Source: a bacterium
GTDB lineage: Bacteria; Patescibacteriota; Saccharimonadia; Saccharimonadales; Saccharimonadaceae
Assembly: GCA_027451105.1 (NCBI GenBank)
Contig: DAIDKB010000010.1
Coordinates: 1-59,837, forward strand
Length of the DNA: 59,837 nt
Direction of reading: 5' to 3'
Shown: piece by piece, positions 24,569 through 31,487 of the stretch
How the letters are laid out: every line of letters starts with the position of its first letter
Numbering within the stretch: position 1 is the stretch's first letter
Program-made: the position numbers and the translations under genes
The notes under the pieces: model-generated
What the model was told of the DNA's origin: nothing
What the model saw: the letters and a program-made list of their open reading frames with translations, nothing else
Database searches by the model: none

Positions 24569-24611
24569 AATAAAGAACACCCTTTGATCGCTACCGAGGG
24601 TGTTTTTTATT
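24569..24611 (+). terminator. Terminator of tRNA-Lys (first copy)
   Basis: AATAAAGAACACCCT pairs with AGGGTGTTTTTTATT, ending in a run of six T. An identical copy occurs at 24763-24805. Confidence 0.85.
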
Positions 24612-24626
24612 GGAAAATATTTCGCT

Positions 24627-24805
24627 GGGACTTGAAACCGCGACTGTCGTGGGTGAGAACTGCCAGTCGGCAGTTCGCAAGGAAACCTTCCGGTGGCAAC
24701 TGGTTTGCCATCCGTGAAGTTTCGGGGTCGCGGAATGTGACCAAGTCCCACCTGGCCCTCCAAATAAAGAACACCCTTTGATCGCTACCGAGGGTGTTTT
24801 TTATT
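24627..24805 (+). repeat. tRNA-derived interrupted T-arm element C (Lys-CTT), terminator duplicated
   Basis: The inverted T-arm GGGACTTGAAACCGCGAC (24627-24644) differs at two positions from the exact complement of the tRNA-Lys T-arm. Then comes a direct copy GTCGTGGGT (24646-24654) and an 88-nt insert (24655-24742) with hairpins GAACTGCC-agtc-GGCAGTTC, AAGG-aaa-CCTT and a GGTGGCAA stem, ending in GTGACC. The final segment (24743-24805) is 63 nt identical to 24549-24611: T-loop end, acceptor 3' strand, CCA and the whole terminator. The inverted T-arm could pair with both flanks of the insert, closing a multi-branched structure. Confidence 0.85.
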
Positions 24806-24822
24806 TTGCTATACTTTAAGAT

Positions 24823-25107
24823 ATGGAGAACATCGAAAAAGCAGCTATGCCCGAGCGTCACATTCCTCAAACTGGCGTGTACGAACATTACAAAAGTACG
24901 CCCGAAGACCGACGATATTATCAAGTGCTATGCGCCGCTAAGCACACTGAAACTGATGAGATATTGGTTGTTTACGTGCCGATGTACGAATCGGCTGAAA
25001 AATCAGATGTTCAGTTCTTTGTGCGACCACTTGCGATGTTTAATGAGACGGTTGAACGTGATGGCGAGACTATCCCGCGCTTTCGCTATATCGGCCCCGA
25101 AGTCTAA
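24823..25107 (+). CDS. DUF1653 family protein
   Basis: 94 residues. GVYEHYKSTPEDRRYYQVLCAAKHTETDEI...LVVYVPMYE...FFVRPLAMFNETV...PRFRYIG follows the DUF1653 pattern (small cytoplasmic protein, function unknown). The ATG is 7 nt after TATACT (24810-24815), which begins right behind the duplicated tRNA-Lys terminator, so element C lies immediately upstream of this promoter. Confidence 0.82.
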   Translation: MENIEKAAMPERHIPQTGVYEHYKSTPEDRRYYQVLCAAKHTETDEILVVYVPMYESAEKSDVQFFVRPLAMFNETVERDGETIPRFRYIGPEV

Positions 25108-26198
25108 GCCCGTTTTACTAAATTGCCAATGCCAATACTACCGTCACCAACACCGAAGGTTAGCAGCTCGGGCCTGCCGTTATAGCCGCCACCAGTAAAC
25201 ACCACATCGTGCAAATCAACATGCGTGTCATCTTTGACTGTTCGGCCAGGGAACATGTCAGCTGTTGCGACGATACCCAGATCAACAATCCGATTGGTAT
25301 TGGTATTGTATCCGAATAGGCAAGATTCATAATGACGACCGTTATTATCTGGTCCAGTCATGCGCGCTCGATGAGCCGCTAAAATATATTTACCAACTCC
25401 AACCATAAAGGCGTCGTTTACGCCACCCCAGATGCCGCTGTCGTAGGGTAGTAATTCTTGATGTATAAGTGGGGCAGCGGCGATAATTTCATCTTTTATT
25501 TCAGATAAGTCAGAGACAGATGTATAGCTAATATTGCCACTACCGGTGTGAGGTTGGGGCCGTCCCCAGATGTGTAATTTAGAACTATCCGGGTCGGCGT
25601 CAACAGCCAAGCGGATATCTTTCATCCAGGCTGGACCAACCGCAACTTGCTCAAGTTTATCTAGTGACTTGCCGGCATAAAATTTTGTTTGGACAGAAGC
25701 AACCTCATATGGCTTATCGGACTTTGGTTGGGCGTCGACAAGTCCAAGTAGCCAGGCTTTTTCGACTTTGCCGCTTAATGGTAGGCGGCGATTGATGCGA
25801 AGTAGGGTCGGGTCTTCGCCCGGCAGCTCCATGGCGTCATGAAACGGTCGCAGGGGTGAGTTTATATTTTGCAAATCAATAATATATGGTCGCACGGCAG
25901 CTTTACCGAGGTGTGAAGTGCCGGAATCAACGCGATTTGGCTCGACCCTCACGTACATGATGTCTAGTACCTGATGTGGCGAGCGGTCAATATTGTCGGG
26001 TACTACAGTGTAGATACCTGACGGATTGTAGGCGATGTAATCAGCCCGTACGTCATTTGGTTTGGGTAATAATCTAGGATTGGTTAATTGATATCGACCA
26101 TAGAACTTCTCTTCTTCGGGAGATGGTTTAAATAGTGGATTATTGTGTACTCGGTCTGGCGTTGCATCGTGTCTTTCTGACTCTTGTTGTAACGGCAT
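25104..26198 (-). CDS. DUF1861-like beta-propeller protein
   Basis: 364 residues from the first in-frame ATG (26198); the open frame reaches 26261 only through a TTG. Visible motifs are GIYTVVPDNIDRSP, LLGLVDAQPK, GGVNDAFMVGVGKYILAAHRAR and a C-terminal VFTGGGYNGRPELLTFGVGDGSIGI, fitting the DUF1861 family related to five-bladed propeller glycosidases and phosphorylases. A role in glycan or mannoside handling is inferred at most. No signal peptide. A minus-strand box TATAAC stands 18 nt before the ATG. Confidence 0.68.
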   Translation of the reverse strand: MPLQQESERHDATPDRVHNNPLFKPSPEEEKFYGRYQLTNPRLLPKPNDVRADYIAYNPSGIYTVVPDNIDRSPHQVLDIMYVRVEPNRVDSGTSHLGKAAVRPYIIDLQNINSPLRPFHDAMELPGEDPTLLRINRRLPLSGKVEKAWLLGLVDAQPKSDKPYEVASVQTKFYAGKSLDKLEQVAVGPAWMKDIRLAVDADPDSSKLHIWGRPQPHTGSGNISYTSVSDLSEIKDEIIAAAPLIHQELLPYDSGIWGGVNDAFMVGVGKYILAAHRARMTGPDNNGRHYESCLFGYNTNTNRIVDLGIVATADMFPGRTVKDDTHVDLHDVVFTGGGYNGRPELLTFGVGDGSIGIGNLVKRA

Positions 26199-26310
26199 AC
26201 CTAAAAAACTTTCGTGGGTTATATAATGTGCTAATTGTATGCTTTTTATGACATACCGCAACCGTAATCGCGATTAGTCTAAATGGCGTCTATAGGTTTA
26301 AGATGAGACT

Positions 26311-26598
26311 ATGACAGTAATTATTAGAAAGTTTTTAAACAAGGTCTTTAGGGATAAATTGGGAAGGGTGGTCATTTGGCAAAATCCCAATTTGCCACTT
26401 TGGGGCTGGATAACATCGGTACTTGCTGGAATAGTTGTAAAATCTAGTCCGACACGTAGTGCAATTTCACAGTTTGGGATGGCCGCCCTGTTTACCTGGG
26501 CATATTTAGAAATTCGTTCAGGAATAACTTTATTTCGCCGCATTATTGGTGTGATTGTGATGATTGTAATAATTTACGGTCTATTTAAAGCCAGCTAG
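26311..26598 (+). CDS. Small two-helix membrane protein
   Basis: 95 residues with a basic N-terminus, an amphipathic middle and a C-terminal hydrophobic helix (IIGVIVMIVIIYGLF). Codon use matches its neighbours. I do not recognise it. The start is the first ATG; no strong ribosome site is visible (AAGATGAG upstream). Confidence 0.6.
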   Translation: MTVIIRKFLNKVFRDKLGRVVIWQNPNLPLWGWITSVLAGIVVKSSPTRSAISQFGMAALFTWAYLEIRSGITLFRRIIGVIVMIVIIYGLFKAS

Positions 26599-26640
26599 CC
26601 ATCCGTTCTGTCGTAGCGCTTATGCTATCATTATTACAAG

Positions 26641-27195
26641 ATGCCAAAACTAAAAGATATGCGATTTAAACAATCTGGATTTACGATTATTGAACTGATA
26701 GTCGTTATTGTAATCATTGGTATTTTAGTGACGCTCACTATGGTGACATACGGTGGAGTTCAGGCGCGTTCGCGTGATACGATTGTTAAAAATGCGGCCA
26801 AGCAATTGGCTACAGAGCTGTTGCGCTACTCGTCGGATACTGGCAATACACCGTTACAAACTGGCGGTGGTTATAATGGAACCGGCATAGGTTGGGTAAG
26901 CAGTTTGATTGTCGATCCTAACTATCCAGTCGCTATCGAAACGGTTTTAACTAATGGCGGTTATTTACCGGCAGGATTTACCAAGGGTCTGCCTGCAAAT
27001 ATTAAATACAATAATAGTAGCTCATCTACGCTTATGTTGTATGGCTGTGGCTCAAAATACGTCGTTTACTATTCGCTAGAAGCTCCAACTCCGAGCGATA
27101 TTGCGGACTTTAATAACAATGTTATACCAGCTTGCCCAGATGCCAGCACTGTTCAAAGTAGCTACAACATGCAGGGTGGCTACATATTTAATTAG
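26641..27195 (+). CDS. Type IV pilin-like protein
   Basis: 184 residues. Signal QSGFTIIELIVVIVIIGILVTLTMVTYGGVQARSRDT. The globular domain has a Cys pair (YGCGSKY and PACPDAS) consistent with the D-region disulfide of pilins. Standalone, away from the pilin cluster. ATG 9 nt after TATCAT (26626-26631). Confidence 0.85.
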   Translation: MPKLKDMRFKQSGFTIIELIVVIVIIGILVTLTMVTYGGVQARSRDTIVKNAAKQLATELLRYSSDTGNTPLQTGGGYNGTGIGWVSSLIVDPNYPVAIETVLTNGGYLPAGFTKGLPANIKYNNSSSSTLMLYGCGSKYVVYYSLEAPTPSDIADFNNNVIPACPDASTVQSSYNMQGGYIFN

Positions 27196-27264
27196 GCAGC
27201 ATGCACCAGATCAGTTAATCGGGTATAATAACTATAGATAAGTTTTAAGACAGGAGGCCGCATC

Positions 27265-27756
27265 ATGAGTTGGTACCATCCTTCTTCTATATTAGATAAA
27301 GTTTTTGAAGGCGGCATTTTACTAAAGGGTATTAGTGGCGCCCTGGAATTTATTGGCGGCGCATTATTATTCTTTGTAAGCCCAGCCTCAATTCATAATT
27401 TTATTGTATTCATTACGCATCGTGAGCTTTTAACTGATCCGCATGACAAGATTGCTAATTTGCTACTTACGTCGACGCAACATCTTGGTGGCAGCCGAAC
27501 GTTTTTGATTGTCTATCTGTGGATCCATGCCACTATTAAGCTGATTGCGGTAATTGGTATTCTAAAAAACCAACTCTGGGCCTATCCGTTTTCATTGATT
27601 ACACTTGGCGCGCTGATGTTGTATCAGGTTTATAGTATAGTTTTTGTGAGTGTTTCGATCGGCATGATTCTGTTGACGGTATTTGATATCTTTATTTTGT
27701 GGCTGATTTTGCGCGAGTATAAGATTGTTCGAAAAAACCTTGCACAACAGTCGTGA
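27265..27756 (+). CDS. DUF2127 membrane protein
   Basis: 163 residues with four hydrophobic segments. The N-terminal LDKVFEGGILLKGISGALEFIGG and the late HATIKLIAVIGILKNQLWAYP match the DUF2127 pattern. Function unknown. It has a promoter (TATAAT upstream) and a strong Shine-Dalgarno (CAGGAGGCC), so it is leadered, unlike many neighbours. Confidence 0.78.
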   Translation: MSWYHPSSILDKVFEGGILLKGISGALEFIGGALLFFVSPASIHNFIVFITHRELLTDPHDKIANLLLTSTQHLGGSRTFLIVYLWIHATIKLIAVIGILKNQLWAYPFSLITLGALMLYQVYSIVFVSVSIGMILLTVFDIFILWLILREYKIVRKNLAQQS

Positions 27757-27763
27757 CAATAAT

Positions 27764-27798
27764 TACTATATATAGTATACTAAATTCTATATAGAATT
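27764..27798. promoter_or_regulatory. Two palindromes around the rhodanese -10 box
   Basis: TACTATATATAGTA (27764-27777) and AATTCTATATAGAATT (27783-27798) are perfect palindromes flanking TATACT (27776-27781). The position over the -10 box and the start site suits a repressor operator. No regulator gene is adjacent. Confidence 0.55.
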
Positions 27799-27817
27799 AG
27801 GTCACCGGGAGGTTTAG

Positions 27818-28078
27818 ATGAGTTATGTAGTTATTGATGTTCGTGAGCCATTTGAGTTTGCAACTGGTCATGTTAAGGGCGCACTTAACATTCCACCAGC
27901 GCGATTGATGAGTGGTGCCAAGCAGCTGGCTGACGTTCCTAAAGATGCCAATATTATTGTCTATTGTCGAACGGGCAGTCGTTCAAATGTAGCCGCACAT
28001 ATTTTGCACGGTTTGGGCTACACCAACGTAACGAATGGCATCAACAAAGAACAGGTTGAGTCTAGGTTCCTTCGCTAG
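27818..28078 (+). CDS. Single-domain rhodanese
   Basis: 86 residues. VVIDVREPFEFATGHVKGALNIP and the active-site loop YCRTGSRS with the catalytic Cys are complete, as in GlpE/PspE-size rhodaneses. Transfers sulfur from thiosulfate or persulfides to cyanide or thiols. A strong ribosome site GGGAGGT precedes the ATG. Two palindromes in the promoter suggest it is regulated, perhaps by sulfide or persulfide stress (inference). folD follows after 20 nt. Confidence 0.9.
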   Translation: MSYVVIDVREPFEFATGHVKGALNIPPARLMSGAKQLADVPKDANIIVYCRTGSRSNVAAHILHGLGYTNVTNGINKEQVESRFLR

Positions 28079-28098
28079 TATTTGATAAGCTAGGGAAG

Positions 28099-28929
28099 AT
28101 GAAGATATTAGACGGACTAGAGTTATCGGGCTATATTAAAGAACGCCAATTAAAACAAGTTAGAGCGCTACGTCAATCATGGCGAGTTTTCCCGCGTCTA
28201 GCAATCATAATGACGATTGACAGTCCGGTGATTGATACCTATGTTCGCCTTAAAAAAGTCTACGGCGAAGACATTGGTATCGATGTGGATATCCACAAAA
28301 TCGATCAAGCGCAACTTATGAATCTAATCACGAGCCTTAATCGGGATGAGGCAATCAATGGCATTATTATTCAATTACCGCTAGCCGATATGGGCGTGGT
28401 CGAGGAGGCCGTCAATGCGGTTGCTTCAGAGAAAGACGTCGATGGGCTAGGTGCCGACAGTATATTTACACCAGCAACTGCAATGGCAATTGACTGGCTG
28501 TTGGCTGGTTATAACGTGACTTTGCCGGATAAAGAAATCGTAATTGTTGGTAACGGCCGCCTGGTCGGTGCCCCGCTAGCTAAACTTTGGCGCGCGCAGG
28601 GTCTTAAAAACATCACCGTTTATGATGATAAAACGCTGGATCTAGCGTCTGAACTGCAAAAAGCCAATTTAATTGTCACGGCCACTGGTGCGCCTGGCTT
28701 AATTACGCGTGATATGGTTCAGCCTGGTACGGTCATTGTTGATGCCGGTACTGCTTCCGAACATGGTAAAATCGTCGGTGACTTAGCACCCGAGGTTCGG
28801 GAACTGGATGATATTACGCTCACGCCGATTAAGGGCGGCGTTGGTCCTCTAACGGTTGCGGCGTTATTTGATAATGTCATTCGAGCTGCGCGAATTGTCG
28901 CCGACCGCAAAGGCCAGCAGGACCTTTAG
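28099..28929 (+). CDS. folD: Methylene-THF dehydrogenase/cyclohydrolase
   Basis: 276 residues. DTYVRLKKVYGEDIGI contains the catalytic Tyr and Lys, GIIIQLPL the second motif, KDVDGLG the third, and TPIKGGVGPLTVA the signature end. Interconverts methylene-, methenyl- and formyl-THF using NAD(P), downstream of GlyA. AGGGAAG before the ATG may be a weak ribosome site, and the gene may be read through from rhodanese. It converges with the response-regulator gene, stops overlapping by 4 nt. Confidence 0.93.
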   Translation: MKILDGLELSGYIKERQLKQVRALRQSWRVFPRLAIIMTIDSPVIDTYVRLKKVYGEDIGIDVDIHKIDQAQLMNLITSLNRDEAINGIIIQLPLADMGVVEEAVNAVASEKDVDGLGADSIFTPATAMAIDWLLAGYNVTLPDKEIVIVGNGRLVGAPLAKLWRAQGLKNITVYDDKTLDLASELQKANLIVTATGAPGLITRDMVQPGTVIVDAGTASEHGKIVGDLAPEVRELDDITLTPIKGGVGPLTVAALFDNVIRAARIVADRKGQQDL

Positions 28930-29297
28930 TCCTGGCTCAGTGCTTCTTTGACTCGTTGCACAACTTGGCGTGGTGTTAAATCTGCTTTAACAATATAGCT
29001 ATGAATGCCCAGGCTGCGTATATCTTTCGGTGATTCTTCCTCGCCCATATTAGTCAGGACGATAACAGGAATAGTTTTGCCCCAGTCCGAGCCGCGAATA
29101 ATGCGTAAAGCCTCGGCACCGTCCATCTCGGGCATCTGAAGGTCTAGCAAAATCATGTCAGGTTTAAAGGCTTCCGCCAAGGCAACGCCACGCTTGCCAT
29201 CACCAGCTAACTGAACTTCAAAGCCATCAGCCTCAAACTTCATGCGATACATCTGGCTAATAACTTGGTCGTCTTCAATGATTGCTATTTTGGTCAT
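28926..29297 (-). CDS. CheY-like single-domain response regulator
   Basis: 123 residues, one receiver domain: acidic pair EDD, phospho-acceptor Asp in MILLDLQMPEMDG, Thr in VIVLTNMG, and Lys in YIVKADLTP. There is no output domain, so it acts by protein contact. The ATG at 29297 is 6 nt after a minus-strand TATAAC (29304-29309), the leaderless arrangement. The histidine kinase encoded at 31488 could be its partner; that is inference. Confidence 0.92.
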   Translation of the reverse strand: MTKIAIIEDDQVISQMYRMKFEADGFEVQLAGDGKRGVALAEAFKPDMILLDLQMPEMDGAEALRIIRGSDWGKTIPVIVLTNMGEEESPKDIRSLGIHSYIVKADLTPRQVVQRVKEALSQD

Positions 29298-29340
29298 GTT
29301 TAAGTTATACATTAATAGAGTGGTTAAGTCCAGAATGATA

Positions 29341-29369
29341 TTGACATAATAATGATTTTAATGTATAAT
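29341..29369 (+). promoter_or_regulatory. Consensus sigma-70 promoter
   Basis: TTGACA (29341-29346), a 17-nt spacer and TATAAT (29364-29369) match the consensus exactly. It drives the acyltransferase-like/ThiF pair with a short leader. Confidence 0.8.
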
Positions 29370-29390
29370 TGGGTAAATTAATTATGGATT

Positions 29391-30251
29391 GTGATGAGTA
29401 ACCAAGAAAAAATCGATCAGCTTCCATTAATGCCTATGCAAAAAAGACCAGAGCGCCTTGATGGCTTAGTTTTTCTTCATTTTACAGAGGACACCAATTC
29501 TGAACTAGCGATAAGGGCTAGGCGAGTGCATGCTAGTGGCTATAAGAGCATGGGATTTGTTAGCAACTCTGCTATTGATATTGACGGCTCGCTTAGTGAT
29601 GATATTGATCATGCTAGAGGTGAAACCGTTGAGTATTACTTGGGAGTTGAGCCAGCAGAAGATGATATGACTGAAACATTTGACAGGGCGACACTCAGAA
29701 AGATTAGTATACCGTCGGGTGGCTCTCTGGGTTACTTGCCAGCCTATAGTCTTTGTAAAAATTCAATTTATAATCATGAGCTTGCTGCACTACAAAGTAT
29801 TGAGCAGCCGGATAAGTTTGTTAAAGAGATTGGTGCTTTAGCGCGCTCGCCAGAGGCTGGCCCAATGGCTACTTTTGAAGTTTTACGAGATGCTCTGCAT
29901 GATTCATTGGGTAATGGCGAGCTATGGTTTTTCAGTATCGTTACCTCTACTTACGCATCATTGGCAGATAATTTTGGTAAAAAAGCCATTCGACAAATTG
30001 GTGAACCTGTCGCTTTGAATGACCCGCGCGTGTCCGATAGGGTTGAGTTGGTGCCGGCTGTGGTCGATATTGACTCATTTTTAAAGAATATCCTAGAGGC
30101 GGCCGAACTTGAAAGTAGCAGATCTAAACAACACAGGCTGTTACGAAGCTTTTCTTTCTTTTCTGAAGGTTTGACTAATTCCGAGCTGACAGATGAACTA
30201 ATAGCGGCTCGTGAAGTTATCAATAGCCAATATAGCTCAGGGAAATCTTAG
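29391..30251 (+). CDS. Acyltransferase-like protein paired with a ThiF-type protein
   Basis: 286 residues, start GTG at 29391 or ATG at 29394. The middle (TVEYYLG, then a KISIPSGGSLGYLPAYSL segment and KFVKEIGALARSPEAGP) recalls the N-acyltransferase/autoinducer-synthase (GNAT-like) fold, but I cannot point to a definite acyl-CoA motif. A hydrophilic C-terminal tail follows. Two bases separate its stop from the ThiF gene, so they form a two-gene operon behind a consensus promoter. Function undetermined; modification of a small acid or peptide is a guess from the partner. Confidence 0.6.
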   Translation: MMSNQEKIDQLPLMPMQKRPERLDGLVFLHFTEDTNSELAIRARRVHASGYKSMGFVSNSAIDIDGSLSDDIDHARGETVEYYLGVEPAEDDMTETFDRATLRKISIPSGGSLGYLPAYSLCKNSIYNHELAALQSIEQPDKFVKEIGALARSPEAGPMATFEVLRDALHDSLGNGELWFFSIVTSTYASLADNFGKKAIRQIGEPVALNDPRVSDRVELVPAVVDIDSFLKNILEAAELESSRSKQHRLLRSFSFFSEGLTNSELTDELIAAREVINSQYSSGKS

Positions 30252-30253
30252 CG

Positions 30254-31438
30254 ATGGAATATTCAACCAAATCCGAGACTGACCTTATGTCGCAGATTCG
30301 CGATAAGCAGACTGGCGCACCAACATGGACTCAACCGGACGAATTTGATTTTAGTAGCTGGGCTGACAGGAATGAAGTAGGCCGCCGGCTGGAAGATGGC
30401 CGTATTAAAACGACTATTGATCGAAGCACTGAAATTGCAGATGATTTATTTAGTTTGCGCCATCCAGACCAAAAACAAGATGCGGTAAGCCGGGCTGAAT
30501 TTGTTGGCGACATTGCGTCACAAGGTCTAAGGTTTGGACGTTGGTTTAACTTTTCTTGGAATCAGCAACTAGTTAGGTACCCTGAAAGGTCTGATCATGA
30601 AGATCTGCGCACTTACCGTAATAAAGATATGATTACTGATGCCGAGCAAAGAAAACTTTTGATGGCCAAGGTTGCTGTTTTTGGACTTAGTGTCGGAAGT
30701 AGTGTCGTCGAACAGATGGCGATGGGCGGCATTGGTGGTACTTTTGTATTGGCTGATTTTGACAAATTATCACCAACTAACCTTAACAGGATTAATGCTG
30801 GCTTTGATAATATTGGCATGGAAAAAATTGATATTGCTGCCAGTAAATTAAGTGAAACTGATCCATATATTACTCAGATTCACTTTCGTGATGGTATTAA
30901 CGAGTCTCACTTTGATGAACTGGCTGAGATTAGGCCCGACGTTATATTTGATGAAATAGATAATTTGGCGATTAAAGCTTTGCTGCGTCAATTCGCACAA
31001 AAAAATAGTATTCCACTAATTATGGCAACAGATGTTGGAGATAAGTCTGTCATCGATGTTGAGCGTTATGACGACGGTAAGACCCAGCCATTCAATGGCA
31101 GGTTAAACGATGATGAGATTGACAAACTGCTGTCGGGCGAAATATCTGACGCCGAAAAACAAAAAATTACCATGAAGATTGTTGGCTATAGCAATATCAG
31201 TCCAAGATTGATTGACTCATCAATGAAAATTGGCAAGAGTTTAGATGGTTTGCCGCAACTTGGAGTGACAGCTGGTATGGGTGGTTCACTGGGTACGGTT
31301 GCCGCCCGCGAACTATTAATCGGACGTAAGCTAAAGTCGGGTAGGTACGTCAGTTCGCCTAAAAAAATACTTGATCTTCAAAACTCAACTTCACTTTTGG
31401 GCGCACTCGAAATTATTCGCCGATTCGCCCGAAAGTAA
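30254..31438 (+). CDS. ThiF/E1-like adenylating enzyme lacking cysteine
   Basis: 394 residues. The E1 nucleotide site is seen in VAVFGLSVGSSVVEQMAMGGIGG, then LADFDKLSPTNLNRI (Asp for ATP, Arg finger), EIDNLAIK and MATDVGD. The first ~120 residues are a separate N-terminal domain. The whole protein contains no cysteine, so neither a thioester-forming Cys nor a CxxC zinc site is possible. It should therefore adenylate a carboxylate (protein C-terminus, peptide or small molecule) without thioester transfer, as in the MccB or TcdA groups. Partner of the upstream acyltransferase-like gene. Confidence 0.78.
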   Translation: MEYSTKSETDLMSQIRDKQTGAPTWTQPDEFDFSSWADRNEVGRRLEDGRIKTTIDRSTEIADDLFSLRHPDQKQDAVSRAEFVGDIASQGLRFGRWFNFSWNQQLVRYPERSDHEDLRTYRNKDMITDAEQRKLLMAKVAVFGLSVGSSVVEQMAMGGIGGTFVLADFDKLSPTNLNRINAGFDNIGMEKIDIAASKLSETDPYITQIHFRDGINESHFDELAEIRPDVIFDEIDNLAIKALLRQFAQKNSIPLIMATDVGDKSVIDVERYDDGKTQPFNGRLNDDEIDKLLSGEISDAEKQKITMKIVGYSNISPRLIDSSMKIGKSLDGLPQLGVTAGMGGSLGTVAARELLIGRKLKSGRYVSSPKKILDLQNSTSLLGALEIIRRFARK

Positions 31439-31487
31439 TCGAATTCTCTAGGCTCATTCGGTCGGCTAGCTTATACTATGAGTTATA

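Noticed and set aside
7437-24805. CRISPR array
   Set aside because: Repeats are tied to individual tRNAs and are not regularly spaced; no Cas genes.
24527-24924. ORFs covering tRNA-Lys and its duplicate
   Set aside because: They arise from the repeated tRNA sequence on either strand and have no protein-like features.
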